Notes: a model not told the origin generated them from the letters alone. A stretch of DNA of 64,000 nt from Acrocarpospora phusangensis (GCF_016862995.1 NZ_BOOA01000029.1:1-64000), one strand, 5' to 3'. Positions 8,496 to 19,045 are shown, numbered from the stretch's first letter. A program made the numbers and translations.

Positions 8496-8840
8496 ATGAA
8501 GCTGCGGCTCGCGCGGAGATCGCTCTCCGGTGCCGTCGTGGTGGCCGTCGAGGGCGAACTCGACCTGTTCACCGCACCCTTCCTGCGCGATGAGGTCCGC
8601 GACGCCATCAAACAGGATGGCGCCGTCCTGGTGCTCGACCTCACCTCGCTGTCGTTCATGGATTCGAGCGGGCTGAGCGTGCTGATCGAGGCGTGGCGGC
8701 TGGCCACCAGCGAGGGCGGCGGGGTTACGCTGGCCGCGCCCCAGGCGCCGGTGGCCCGGATCCTGCGCACCACCGGGCTGGATCGGCGGATCAAGGTCTA
8801 CCCGGATGTCGACACGGCCATTTTGCGGCACCCCGAGTAG
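8496..8840 (+). CDS. STAS-domain anti-sigma factor antagonist
   Basis: The 114-residue single STAS domain has the phosphorylation motif FMDSSGLSVL; the Ser in DSSG is the residue an anti-sigma kinase would phosphorylate. The ATG at 8496 is favoured by ggaggagg five bases upstream; the in-frame start at 8454 lacks one. Unphosphorylated protein would sequester an HATPase-type anti-sigma kinase and release a SigB/SigF-like sigma factor. No kinase or sigma gene is adjacent, so its partners lie elsewhere. The PP2C phosphatase at 22115 could act in such a circuit (inference). Confidence 0.85.
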   Translation: MKLRLARRSLSGAVVVAVEGELDLFTAPFLRDEVRDAIKQDGAVLVLDLTSLSFMDSSGLSVLIEAWRLATSEGGGVTLAAPQAPVARILRTTGLDRRIKVYPDVDTAILRHPE

Positions 8841-8873
8841 AACTTCATTCGGTTGGCGGGTTAGGGTCCGGCT

Positions 8874-9647
8874 ATGGACCTGAAGGATGCAGCAGCAATC
8901 ATCTCGGGCGGCGCCAGCGGTCTCGGCGAGGCCACGGCCAGGGAACTGGCGGGCGTCGGCGCGACCGTCGTCATCGCCGACCTGAACGAGGAGCGGGGCA
9001 AGGCGCTCGCCGACGAACTGGGCGGCGTGTTCGTCCGCACCGACGTGGCGGACGAGGCGTCTGTGCAGGCCGCGGTGGACGCGGCGGTGGCGACCGGCAA
9101 GCCGTTGCGCGCGGTGATCAACAGCGCCGGCATCGGCTGGGCCTCCCGGACGGTGAACCGGGACGGCTCGCCGCACGACCTCGCGTCGTACCGGAAGGTG
9201 ATCGACGTCAACCTGATCGGCACCTTCAACCTGATGCGGATCGGCGCGGCCGCGATGGCCAGGACCGAGCCGCTGGGGGAGGACAAGGCGCGCGGCGTCG
9301 TCATCAACACGGCCTCGGTGGCCGGCCTGGAAGGGCAGACCGGGCAGGTCGCCTACTCGGCGTCCAAGGGCGGGATCATCGGCATGACGCTGCCCGCCGC
9401 CCGCGACCTGGCGGCCATCGGCGTCCGGGTGCTGACCATCTGCCCGGGGATCATCGACACCCCGATCTACGGCTCCGGGCCGGAGTCGGACGCGTTCAAG
9501 GCGCAGCTGGCCGCGCCGGTGCCGTTCCCGAAGCGCATGGGCCGCGCGTCGGAGTTCGGCCACCTGGTCCGCGCCCTGGTAGAGAACGACTACATGAACG
9601 GCGAAGTCATCCGCTTCGACGGCGGCATTCGATTCCAGCCGAAGTAA
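8874..9647 (+). CDS. SDR-family 3-hydroxyacyl-CoA dehydrogenase-like oxidoreductase
   Basis: The 257-residue classical short-chain dehydrogenase has the cofactor motif SGGASGLG, VIADLN after beta-2 (an acidic residue there suggests NAD), NSAG, the catalytic Ser in NTASVAG and YSASK. The sequence resembles type II (HSD17B10-like) 3-hydroxyacyl-CoA dehydrogenases, for example FNLMRIGAAAM and the ICPGIIDTP segment. It lies 15 bp before an enoyl-CoA hydratase gene on the same strand, so two successive beta-oxidation steps are probably co-transcribed. The acyl chain length is not determinable. Confidence 0.82.
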   Translation: MDLKDAAAIISGGASGLGEATARELAGVGATVVIADLNEERGKALADELGGVFVRTDVADEASVQAAVDAAVATGKPLRAVINSAGIGWASRTVNRDGSPHDLASYRKVIDVNLIGTFNLMRIGAAAMARTEPLGEDKARGVVINTASVAGLEGQTGQVAYSASKGGIIGMTLPAARDLAAIGVRVLTICPGIIDTPIYGSGPESDAFKAQLAAPVPFPKRMGRASEFGHLVRALVENDYMNGEVIRFDGGIRFQPK

Positions 9648-9662
9648 CCCAAGTGAGGTCTC

Positions 9663-10427
9663 GTGTCTGACGAGGTTCTGGTAGAAACCGACGGCGGCGT
9701 CGCCGTCATCACCATCAACCGGCCGCAGGCCAGGAACGCGATCAACGGCGCGGTGGCGCGCGGCATCGCGGCGGCCGTGGACGAGCTGGACGCCAGGTCG
9801 GACGTCTCCGCCCTGGTCCTCACCGGCGCGGGCGGCACCTTCAGCGCCGGCATGGACCTGAAGGGCTTCCTGGCGGGGGACTTCCCCGCCGTGGAGGGCC
9901 GCGGGTTCGGCGGCCTGACCGAGTCGTCCCCCAAGAAGCCGCTGATCGCGGCCGTCGAGGGGTACGCGCTGGCGGGCGGCTTCGAGCTGGCGCTCTCCTG
10001 CGACCTGATCGTGGCCTCGGAGGAGGCCAAGTTCGGGCTGCCGGAGCCCAAGCGGGGCCTGGTGGCCGCCGCCGGCGGGATCATGCGGCTGCCGCGGCGC
10101 ATTCCGTACCACGTGGCGATGGAGATCGCGCTCACCGGTGAGCACTATCCGGCGGCGCGCCTCTACGAGCTCGGTCTCGTGAACCGGGTCACCCCGGCGG
10201 GGGGCTCGCTGGCGGGGGCGCTGGAGCTGGCCAAGAAGATCGCGGCGAACGCGCCGCTGGCGCTGACGGCGACCAAGAAGATCATCCTGGAGTCCCAGGA
10301 TTGGTCGCGGGACGAGATGTTCGCCAAGCAGGGCGCGATCGTCAACCCGATCTTCGGGTCGAAGGACGCGATGGAGGGCGCCGCGGCTTTCGCGGAGAAG
10401 CGCGCGCCCAACTGGAAGGGCGAATAA
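9663..10427 (+). CDS. Enoyl-CoA hydratase/isomerase (crotonase family)
   Basis: The 254-residue crotonase fold has the first oxyanion-hole segment GTFSAGMDLKGF, the second AGGFELALSCD and the usual FGLPEPKRGL. A Glu sits at the first catalytic position (GGFELAL) and at GLPEPKRG. The start is GTG with gaggt upstream. Co-oriented with the SDR gene, it probably hydrates 2-enoyl-CoA before that enzyme oxidises the 3-hydroxy product. An isomerase or hydrolase role is possible, as the family is mixed. Confidence 0.8.
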   Translation: MSDEVLVETDGGVAVITINRPQARNAINGAVARGIAAAVDELDARSDVSALVLTGAGGTFSAGMDLKGFLAGDFPAVEGRGFGGLTESSPKKPLIAAVEGYALAGGFELALSCDLIVASEEAKFGLPEPKRGLVAAAGGIMRLPRRIPYHVAMEIALTGEHYPAARLYELGLVNRVTPAGGSLAGALELAKKIAANAPLALTATKKIILESQDWSRDEMFAKQGAIVNPIFGSKDAMEGAAAFAEKRAPNWKGE

Positions 10428-10470
10428 CGACGGGTCCGGGGGGTAGTCCGCGCGCATGGCCCGAACTGCG

Positions 10471-10476
10471 TACCGT
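10471..10476 (+). promoter_or_regulatory. Candidate -10 box giving a leaderless rhomboid mRNA
   Basis: Taccgt is followed by 6 bases and then ATG at 10483, so transcription would start at or next to the start codon. No clear -35 is seen. Confidence 0.35.
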
Positions 10477-10482
10477 AAAGGC

Positions 10483-11094
10483 ATGAGCGACGGACTGCCC
10501 CCTCTCACCCCGACCCCCCGGGAGCGTACGGCCAGCCTGCTGGCGGGCGCCCTGGGCAGCGTCATCGTCATGCTGTTCCTGGTCGGCGGCATGTGGGCGC
10601 TGGAGATCGTCGATTACCTGGGCGACGGCGCCCTCGACCAGTACGGCATCGTGGCCCGCGACCCGGACGGTCTGGCGGGCATCTTCGCGGCGCCGTTCCT
10701 GCACGCCGGCTTCCAGCACCTGATCGCCAACTCGCTGCCGCTGCTGATCCTGGGCTTCCTGGCCGCCATCCGGGGCATCGGCCGGTTCCTCGGCGCGAGC
10801 CTGATCATCATCCTGGTGAGCGGGCTCGGGGTGTGGTTCGTGGCCCCGCCGAACACGGTGACCCTGGGCGCCAGCGGCCTGGTATTCGGCTATTTCGGAT
10901 ATGTCGTAGGGCGGGGGCTTTTCGACCGGCGGATTCTCGACATCGTGCTGGCCGTTGTCGTCGCGGTCATGTACTACTCGATTATTTTCGGGATTTTGCC
11001 GGGACAGGCGGGAATCTCCTGGCAGGGGCACCTGTTCGGGCTGATCGGCGGAGTCCTGGCCGCCTGGCTGCTGCGCCGCAGGCGCGAGTACTGA
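10483..11094 (+). CDS. Rhomboid-family intramembrane serine protease
   Basis: The 203-residue protein has about six membrane helices. The rhomboid motifs are present: LHAGFQHLIANS for the H-x-x-x-N helix, the nucleophile in LGASGLVFGYFGY (GASG Ser) and the partner His in SWQGHLFGLIGG. It would cleave membrane proteins within the bilayer; the substrate is unknown. The start at 10483 is preferred over the in-frame ATG at 10456 because of the leaderless-type promoter spacing. A BlaI-like regulator gene follows 13 bp downstream. Confidence 0.82.
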   Translation: MSDGLPPLTPTPRERTASLLAGALGSVIVMLFLVGGMWALEIVDYLGDGALDQYGIVARDPDGLAGIFAAPFLHAGFQHLIANSLPLLILGFLAAIRGIGRFLGASLIIILVSGLGVWFVAPPNTVTLGASGLVFGYFGYVVGRGLFDRRILDIVLAVVVAVMYYSIIFGILPGQAGISWQGHLFGLIGGVLAAWLLRRRREY

Positions 11095-11107
11095 CACAAT
11101 TGTTCTT

Positions 11108-12678
<1,571 letters not shown>

Positions 12679-12765
12679 TCATGAGATGGTGTCCCCCTTG
12701 ACGTAACGGAGCAAAACTCCCATCGTTCGCTTAAAAAGCGCTCCCACTCCGCCACCTAGCGAAGT

Positions 12766-13581
12766 GTGGTCTCCCAAATGTCCGATTCGGTTGGCACTCT
12801 CTCCGAGCGTGAACTCACCGTGCTCTCCTTGATAGGCGCGGGCAGCAGCGCGAAGCACATCGCCGCGCAGTTGGGCATCAGCGCGTCCACCGTGGAAAGT
12901 CATAAACGCCGCATATACGCCAAGCTCGGTGTCACCCACCAGAGTCAGGCGGTCTCCCAGGCCATCGCGCTCGGCCTGTTCGACGCCCCGGCCAAGGACC
13001 GGGACGAGACCGAGATGGTGGTCGTGCACGCCCGCCCCGGCGCGCCGGTCGGGCAGGTCACCCAGGCGCTGCTCAGCCACGGCCGCCCGTTCATCCTGAC
13101 CCCCGAACTGGACCCCGGCCAGTGGCGCTTCCGGGGCCGCTTCGTCACCGTCCTGGTGGATCCCACCCCGCACGACTGGCTGGCCACCGCCTGCTTCCGC
13201 GCCCCGGTCGTGGTGATCCCGTCCGTACGCTCCGACGACGACCTGGTCCGGGAGGCCATGCGGTACGGCGCCCGCGCCCTGGTCTGGCTGGAGGACGTGC
13301 CCGACCTGCTCTGCACCACGCTGGCCATGGTCGCCCACGGCTACGTGATCATGGCGGGCACCCATCTGCCCGCCGCGTCCTCGCTGGAACTGAGCGGCAG
13401 GGAACGTGACATCCTCGACTCGATCGCCATCGGGCACACCCTCCAGCAGACCGCCCGCTCGCTCGGCATCTCGGTCAAGACCGTGGAGAACACCCAGGGC
13501 CGCCTGTTCCGCAAGCTGGGGGCCAGAAACCGCCCAGAGGCCCTGACGAATGCGTACCGTCAGGGCCTCGTGCCGGGCTGA
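12766..13581 (+). CDS. Transcriptional regulator with two LuxR-type HTH domains
   Basis: The 271-residue protein has a LuxR helix-turn-helix at each end. The first (about 10-72) contains LSERELTVLSLI, AAQLGISASTVESHKRRIYAKLG. The second (about 207-268) contains LSGRERDILDSIA, ARSLGISVKTVENTQGRLF and RKLGARNRPEA. Between them is a ~130-residue alpha/beta segment (VVVIPSVRSDDDLVREAMRYGARALVWL) that resembles a receiver fold but lacks the usual acidic pocket. Such a protein could bridge two half-sites or oligomerise on DNA. The start is uncertain (GTG 12766 or ATG 12778); neither has a good ribosome-binding site. It lies next to the haem peroxidase gene. Confidence 0.75.
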   Translation: MVSQMSDSVGTLSERELTVLSLIGAGSSAKHIAAQLGISASTVESHKRRIYAKLGVTHQSQAVSQAIALGLFDAPAKDRDETEMVVVHARPGAPVGQVTQALLSHGRPFILTPELDPGQWRFRGRFVTVLVDPTPHDWLATACFRAPVVVIPSVRSDDDLVREAMRYGARALVWLEDVPDLLCTTLAMVAHGYVIMAGTHLPAASSLELSGRERDILDSIAIGHTLQQTARSLGISVKTVENTQGRLFRKLGARNRPEALTNAYRQGLVPG

Positions 13582-13590
13582 GCCTGACCC

Positions 13591-15150
13591 CTACTGGCCG
13601 CGGCTGGTGGGGTCGACGCGGGCGAAGGTCAGCAGATCGACCATCCGGAAGTCACCCGCGGGGCCGGAGCGCCGCGGGAGCGTCGGCACCCAGGTGGGGT
13701 TGGTCCGGAGGAAGGAGTTGTTGTCCAGCTGGAGCAGGCCGATGAAGACCTCGCCCACGATCCGGGCGCCCACGCCGGCCAGCTTCAGGCCGCCCGCGAC
13801 CTCGGCCTCCTTGAGGATGTAGTACCAGAGCGGCGTGCTGGCGGGCAGGCCGTGCCCGATCGCCTGGAGCTCGGGGAAGTGCTGGGCCTCCAGGGCCGGG
13901 ATGCCGATCGCGCGCGCGATGTTCTGCCCGGACGGGATCGACCAGGTCACGTGGCGCAGCAGGTTGCGCTGCACCAGCGAGGTGGGCGGCTCGCCGGAGG
14001 CGATCGCGCCCAGCGGCAGGTTGAACAGCGGGGTCGAGATCTTGGTGTCGATGCGCTTGTTCGGCCGGACCTGACCGTCGCCGAAGTCGAAGAAGGTCTG
14101 CCAGCCGATGAAGCGGCGGGGCGCCCGCGCTCCGCCGCGCAGGTCCACCGGGTCGGCCTGGCCCTGGCCGGCCGGGTCGAAGATGAAGCCGAAGAAGGCC
14201 GAGCCGTCGGGGTTGCCGGCCAGGTTGGCCCGGTAGGAGGGCCGGACCATGCTGTGCCCGAAGCGGTAGCAGGCGCCCTGGAACTCCACCGGGATGAACT
14301 GCTGGCCCGCCAGCGGGCGGTAGAACCGGCGCCCGCCGATGAGGATGGAGTTCACCACGTCCTGGCCGATGACCAGCGGCAGGAACTCCCGCAGGATGAT
14401 CCACTGGTAGTGCCAGCGCACCAGCTGCTGGGCGGCGGGGAAGACGTTCCCGGTCATGCCCTGGGCGCGCAGGTGGTCGACCACCCGGTTGTGGAAGAGC
14501 AGGAACGCGCAGTGCAGGCCGGCGATGATCAGGTTCTCGTCGTTGCGGGGGTCGCCGATGATCGCCTGGCCGTTCGCCATCCGGGGCAGATCCTCGAAAA
14601 GGCCGCCGCTTTCGACCTTGAGTTTGGCGGGGTCGGCGGGGTTGTATAGCTGCGGGTCGGCGACCGGGCCACGGCCGTAGACCGAGTCCAGGTCCAGGCC
14701 GGGCGTGCGGGTGTTGGGCGTCGCCTCCGGCGCGGTCACCGTGCCGAGCGGCGAGGAGCGGTCGAACGTCATGTCGTGGTCGAGGAACTGACCTAAGAAG
14801 GTGACGCCAGCGGTGTGCGTGGCATTGTCGAGGTTGTTCGGGCTGAGTTCGGGATTGGTGATGAGCCGGATCGGGCCTTCGGCGAGCGGGTCCTTGGCGT
14901 CGACGACCCCGCCGGCGCGGCCCATCTCGACGAGTGCGGGACGCAGGCTCGACGCGTTGAAATCGGCGAACGGTGGCAGGTTAAAGATCCGTCCGAAACG
15001 GTCGGACGCGACGGCGGTCCCTCCGGACTGTGTGGTCACCACCCGGGCTATCGCCTCGGCCGGCGCCAGGGACAGCGCCCCAGCTCCTGCGCCGAGTCCG
15101 GCGAGGAATCCCCGTCGGCTCACTCCCCGGTTCGCTCCGTGTGCAGCCAT
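13591..15150 (-). CDS. Tat-exported animal-type haem peroxidase
   Basis: The 519-residue product has a twin-arginine signal (SRRGFLAG, then a hydrophobic stretch ending APAEA). The peroxidase-cyclooxygenase hallmarks follow: GQFLDHDMTF, where the Asp-His pair corresponds to the haem-linking Asp and distal His of myeloperoxidase; PRNDENL and LLFHNRVVD; and the proximal His in CYRFGHSMVRPSY. It should oxidise halides or phenols with H2O2 outside the cell. The ATG at 15150 is chosen for its ggag 5 bases upstream. The gene ends 9 bp from the convergent dual-HTH regulator. Confidence 0.85.
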   Translation of the reverse strand: MAAHGANRGVSRRGFLAGLGAGAGALSLAPAEAIARVVTTQSGGTAVASDRFGRIFNLPPFADFNASSLRPALVEMGRAGGVVDAKDPLAEGPIRLITNPELSPNNLDNATHTAGVTFLGQFLDHDMTFDRSSPLGTVTAPEATPNTRTPGLDLDSVYGRGPVADPQLYNPADPAKLKVESGGLFEDLPRMANGQAIIGDPRNDENLIIAGLHCAFLLFHNRVVDHLRAQGMTGNVFPAAQQLVRWHYQWIILREFLPLVIGQDVVNSILIGGRRFYRPLAGQQFIPVEFQGACYRFGHSMVRPSYRANLAGNPDGSAFFGFIFDPAGQGQADPVDLRGGARAPRRFIGWQTFFDFGDGQVRPNKRIDTKISTPLFNLPLGAIASGEPPTSLVQRNLLRHVTWSIPSGQNIARAIGIPALEAQHFPELQAIGHGLPASTPLWYYILKEAEVAGGLKLAGVGARIVGEVFIGLLQLDNNSFLRTNPTWVPTLPRRSGPAGDFRMVDLLTFARVDPTSRGQ

Positions 15151-15262
15151 GAACACTCCCGCGACTTAGTGGCATATGTCCGGGAATTATGTAATCCGTA
15201 ACTTTAGCGACTCAAGGTACATAGGCTGACATGAAACCCTTAAGGGAGGTTTTCTGGAAATA

Positions 15263-15286
15263 TACCCCTAACGGGAATTAGGGGTA
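15263..15286. promoter_or_regulatory. Perfect 9-bp inverted repeat upstream of the receptor-like gene
   Basis: Tacccctaa (15263-15271) and ttaggggta (15278-15286) pair perfectly around cgggaa, in the intergenic region between the divergent peroxidase and membrane-receptor genes and about 30 bp before the latter. There is no T-run, so a repressor or activator site is likelier than a terminator. It is not the IdeR iron box, whose arms run TTAGG to CCTAA. Confidence 0.4.
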
Positions 15287-15316
15287 AATTGAATAAGGAT
15301 GAGGGAAAGGATGGGC

Positions 15317-17902
15317 ATGATCGCGGCGGATCAGCGGCGACTGCAGGGGGTGCTGGAGGGGCTGCTGCGGCGGCCCTCGTTCTGGCGTGGGGATCCGCCG
15401 TTGCCGGTGCTCCTGCTCGTCGGCGCGGATTCCGCCGACACGGCGGTGGCGCTGGCGGCGCCGTTCAAGGGGAGCCTGCCGTACGCGGCGCCGGTGGGGG
15501 AGGAGCTCAAGGACGTGCCGGCGCTGGTCAACGCGCTGGCGGGGGAGAACGGCGATCTCGGGGCCGCGATCGGCGGGTCGTTCCTGCCGGCGCCCCGGTT
15601 CCCGCTCGCGCAGTTCGTGCTGTGGGCGCGGGAGCAGCGGGCCCAGCGGCCGGAGGACTGGACCGGCGTGTGGCCGCCCGCGCCCGAGTCCCGCAAGGGC
15701 CAGGACGAGTTCCGGGCCCGTTACCGCAAGTGGCGCTGGGAACGGTACGGCGAACGCCGGGCCCGCCGTACGGCCGCGGACTTCGTGGTGCGCGCCGCGA
15801 CCACCTGGGTGCCGCTCGGCATGGCCGTGGCGCTGCTGGCCGGATGGGACGTCGTCGACCTGCTCTCGCTGATCCCCTGGGTGGTCGGCCTGATCGTGGC
15901 CGCGGCGGGCACCGCCGTCCAGGCCGCGCTGTCGATCAGGGGGACTTTCTTCTCCGGCTGGTTCCGCCGCCACCGGTACGTGAATCTGCGCCGTAAACGA
16001 TTCGAGAGCCGCCACAAGTACGCGTTACGCCTGGCCGCCGAGCCCGACCTGGACAAACTGCTGGTCTACGCGATGTTCCAGGACCTCCGGCAGGCGTACC
16101 AGAAATGGGTCATCCCGTGGCCGAGCTGGGGGCGCGGCTGGTACGGCCTGCTGGTGCTGCGGGAGCCCGGACCTGGGGTGACCCGGTTCCTGGGCGTGCT
16201 GCGGGACGTGATCGCCGACACCGGCGTGCATCCGCCCCTGCTGGTGCTGGCCGCCGGGGACGGGCCGATCCCGCCGGCCACCCCGGTCCGGCCGCTCGCG
16301 CTGCTGCCCGAAGCGATTCAGGACTGGCGCGCGCAGGTGCCCGAGCCATTCATCCCGGTCACCGTGAATGAGTCTGACATTCCCGACATGGGGGCATTTC
16401 GACCGACGCCGTTGCGGGCATTCGGCTATTGGGCCGTGGTGGCTCTGCTTGCTTTCGGACCGATCGCGGTGGTGGGGCGTACCTGGATCGGCTGTGGCGA
16501 CGGCCTGCGCGAGGTCGAGAGGCAGTGCGTCGGCCTCAGCGACGATCTCAACGAGATCGAGCCCGACCCGCTGCTCGCGCCCGTCCTGGAGCGCATCCAG
16601 CGGCAGAACCGCGAGGTCCAGGACGACCAGCGGGTGATCACCGTCTTCTATCTCGGCCCGCTCACCACCAGCCGCAGCGGCGGCGACCAGATCAGCGGCT
16701 CGGCGGGGGAACTGGCCGGGATCGCGGCCCGGCAGCTGGCCTACAACCGGCTGCACAGCTGGCAGATCAGGGTCGAGTTCGCCAACGCCGGCCAGGACTT
16801 CGTCAGCGCCGCCTACGCCGCCCAGATGATCAAGGACCGGGCGGCGGGGGATCCGAACATCGCGGGGGCCATCGGGTTCGCCTGGAGCCGTACCGAGACG
16901 CAGGACGCGATCCGGCTGCTCAGCGACGCGCACATGCCGATGCTGAGCACCACCAACACCGCCGACACCACCCCGCTGGTGTACGGCATGAAGCCCTCCC
17001 CCTCCTTCTTCCGGATGGCCGCCCCCAACTCCGCCCAGGCCAAGGCCGCCGAGTTCTGGCTCCAGCGGGGCCTGCCCGGCGGCGGCAAGGTCCCGGCCGA
17101 AAAGGTGGCCGTCCTGCTGGAGATCGACGAGCGGGGGCGGGAGCTGTACAGCAAGGACCTGGCCGACGGCCTGACCGCCCGGCCCGGCGCGCTGTACGCC
17201 GACGCCAGGCGCTACGTCTTCCGCGACGAGAACCAGCTGGCCGCCCAGGTCGACCAGGCCTGCCAGGACGGCGCGGCCGTGCTCTTCTACACCGGCCGCT
17301 CCAGCTACCTGGGCAACCTGGTGGACACCAAGGAACACCAGTGCGGCCGCGACGTACGGGTGCTCGCCGGCGACGAGGTGACCGGCAGGCTGGCGCAGAT
17401 CCTGGCCGACGGCTCCTCGGTCAACAACCCGCAGATCTCCTTCATCGCCCTCAACGACGCCCGCGCCGAGCAGGACGGCTCGGAGGCGATCAACGACACC
17501 CAGCGCGAGATCGAGGCGTGGATCAAGGACGTGCACCCCGAGCGCGGCCGGTCGGTCTCCCGGGTGCACGCCAGGATGGGCTACGACGCGCTTCTGGCGA
17601 TCACCAGCGCCATCGACCAGATCAAGGCCACCAACGTGGATCCGGCCGTGAACATCGCCCAGAGCGTCGCCTACAACCTGCGCGGGCTGGGCGTGGACGG
17701 GCACATCCAGGGAGCGACCGGGAGCTTCTACTTCTCCACCGACGCCGACTTCCACACCGCGCTGCCGCGGGAACTCTGGCTCTTCTCCAGCGAACCGGGG
17801 CAGACCGTGCCGATCCTGCGGGGCAAGTGCACGGTGGACACGAGCACGGAGGACCCGGCCGAGCTGGACGTGGGCTGCACGACAGAGCCCGCGGCTCCGT
17901 GA
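15317..17902 (+). CDS. Membrane protein with extracellular type I periplasmic-binding (ABC substrate-binding-like) domain
   Basis: The protein is about 861 residues; ATGs at 15299, 15311 and 15317 are possible, and gaaagga suits 15317. Counted from 15299, a cytoplasmic region (1-160) has a strand VLLLVGADSADTAV that looks like a P-loop position without its GK(S/T). Two membrane helices follow (about 165-182, 186-208), then a basic cytoplasmic loop, a third helix (374-393) and an extracellular ~470-residue domain. That domain resembles branched-chain amino-acid binding proteins (FYLGPLTTSRSG, GAIGFAWSRTETQDAIRLLSDAHMPM split by motif, MLSTTNTADTTP). No permease or ATPase gene is nearby, so it is probably a sensor or receptor, not a transporter. 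The role is unknown. Confidence 0.65.
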   Translation: MIAADQRRLQGVLEGLLRRPSFWRGDPPLPVLLLVGADSADTAVALAAPFKGSLPYAAPVGEELKDVPALVNALAGENGDLGAAIGGSFLPAPRFPLAQFVLWAREQRAQRPEDWTGVWPPAPESRKGQDEFRARYRKWRWERYGERRARRTAADFVVRAATTWVPLGMAVALLAGWDVVDLLSLIPWVVGLIVAAAGTAVQAALSIRGTFFSGWFRRHRYVNLRRKRFESRHKYALRLAAEPDLDKLLVYAMFQDLRQAYQKWVIPWPSWGRGWYGLLVLREPGPGVTRFLGVLRDVIADTGVHPPLLVLAAGDGPIPPATPVRPLALLPEAIQDWRAQVPEPFIPVTVNESDIPDMGAFRPTPLRAFGYWAVVALLAFGPIAVVGRTWIGCGDGLREVERQCVGLSDDLNEIEPDPLLAPVLERIQRQNREVQDDQRVITVFYLGPLTTSRSGGDQISGSAGELAGIAARQLAYNRLHSWQIRVEFANAGQDFVSAAYAAQMIKDRAAGDPNIAGAIGFAWSRTETQDAIRLLSDAHMPMLSTTNTADTTPLVYGMKPSPSFFRMAAPNSAQAKAAEFWLQRGLPGGGKVPAEKVAVLLEIDERGRELYSKDLADGLTARPGALYADARRYVFRDENQLAAQVDQACQDGAAVLFYTGRSSYLGNLVDTKEHQCGRDVRVLAGDEVTGRLAQILADGSSVNNPQISFIALNDARAEQDGSEAINDTQREIEAWIKDVHPERGRSVSRVHARMGYDALLAITSAIDQIKATNVDPAVNIAQSVAYNLRGLGVDGHIQGATGSFYFSTDADFHTALPRELWLFSSEPGQTVPILRGKCTVDTSTEDPAELDVGCTTEPAAP

Positions 17903-17911
17903 GCCGCGGGC
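17887..17911. terminator. Bidirectional hairpin between convergent genes
   Basis: A perfect 10-bp stem, gcccgcggct with agccgcgggc, closes a 5-nt loop containing the upstream stop codon. It separates the receptor-like gene from the convergent citrate synthase gene. It has no long T-run, which is usual for actinomycete terminators. Confidence 0.65.
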
Positions 17912-17938
17912 ACGTCAGAGGACGGGTTCAGGAAGGGG

Positions 17939-19045
17939 TCAGTGCTTGCCGACCACGTCGGCGGCGCCGGGAACGTCGTGGACCGAGCGCTGGGACGGGC
18001 CCACATAGGTCGCGCTGGGGCGGACGAGCCTGCCCGTGCGCTTCTGCTCCAGGATGTGGGCGGCCCAGCCGGCCGTACGGGCGCAGGTGAACATGGAGGT
18101 GAACATGTGCGAGGGGACCTCGGCGAAGTCCAGGATGACGGCGGCCCAGTACTCGACGTTGGTGGCGAGCACCCGGTCGGGCTTGCGGGCGTGCAGCTCT
18201 TCGAGCGCGGCCGTCTCCAGCGCCGCCGCCACCTCGTAGCGAGGCGCGTTCAGCTCCTTCGCGGTCCGGCGCAGCACCCGCGCCCGCGGGTCCTCGGCCC
18301 GGTAGACCCGGTGGCCGAAGCCCATCAGCCGCTGGCCCTTGTCCAGCTCGCTCTGCACGTACTTCTTGGCGTCGCCCATCTGCTCGACGCCCTCGATCAT
18401 GTGCAGCACCCGGGCCGGAGCGCCGCCGTGCAGCGGGCCCGACATGGCGCCGACCGCGCCGGACAGGGCCGCGGCCACGTCCGCGCCGGTGGAGGCGATC
18501 ACCCGCGCGGTGAACGTGGAGGCGTTCATGCCGTGCTCGGCGGCCGACGTCCAGTACGCGTCGATGGCCTTCACATGCGCCGGGTCGGGCTCGCCCCGCC
18601 AGCGGATCATGAAACGTTCGACGATGGTCTCCGCCTCGTCCACGCGGCTCTGGGGGACCATCGGGAGGCCGAGCCCGCGGGCGGACTGGGCGACGAACGA
18701 CAGCGCCGTCACCGAGGCGCGCGCGAGGTCGTCGCGGGCCTGGACGTCGTCGATGTCGAGCAGGGGCCGGAAGCCGTACGCGGGCGCCAGCATGGCCAGG
18801 GCGCTCTGCACGTCTACCCGGATGTCACCGGAATGGACAGGAACGGGGTACGGCTCGGCCGGGGGGAGGCCCGGCTGGAACTCGTTGTCGACCAGCAGAC
18901 CCCATACGTTCCCGTAGGAGACCCGGCCGACCAGCTCCTCGATGTCGACGCCCCGGTATCGCAGGGCGCCCCCTTCTTTGTCCGGTTCCGCGATCTCGGT
19001 CTCGAAAGCCACCACGCCTTCGAGCCCGGGTTTAAAGTCGGACAC
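17939..19045 (-). CDS. Citrate synthase (type II-like short form)
   Basis: The 368-residue enzyme carries the catalytic residues of citrate synthase: His in SGPLHGGAP, His in [15 protein letters not shown], and the arginine-bearing segment [14 protein letters not shown]. It condenses acetyl-CoA and oxaloacetate (or propionyl-CoA, if it acts as a methylcitrate synthase). No prp genes are adjacent, which favours citrate synthase. The start is GTG with ggagg about 10 bases upstream. It is divergent from pdxH and shares its upstream region. Confidence 0.88.
   Translation of the reverse strand: MSDFKPGLEGVVAFETEIAEPDKEGGALRYRGVDIEELVGRVSYGNVWGLLVDNEFQPGLPPAEPYPVPVHSGDIRVDVQSALAMLAPAYGFRPLLDIDDVQARDDLARASVTALSFVAQSARGLGLPMVPQSRVDEAETIVERFMIRWRGEPDPAHVKAIDAYWTSAAEHGMNASTFTARVIASTGADVAAALSGAVGAMSGPLHGGAPARVLHMIEGVEQMGDAKKYVQSELDKGQRLMGFGHRVYRAEDPRARVLRRTAKELNAPRYEVAAALETAALEELHARKPDRVLATNVEYWAAVILDFAEVPSHMFTSMFTCARTAGWAAHILEQKRTGRLVRPSATYVGPSQRSVHDVPGAADVVGKH

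Noticed and set aside
15263-15286. Possible IdeR/DmdR iron box
   Set aside because: The arms are CCCTAA...TTAGGG, the reverse order of the iron-box consensus.
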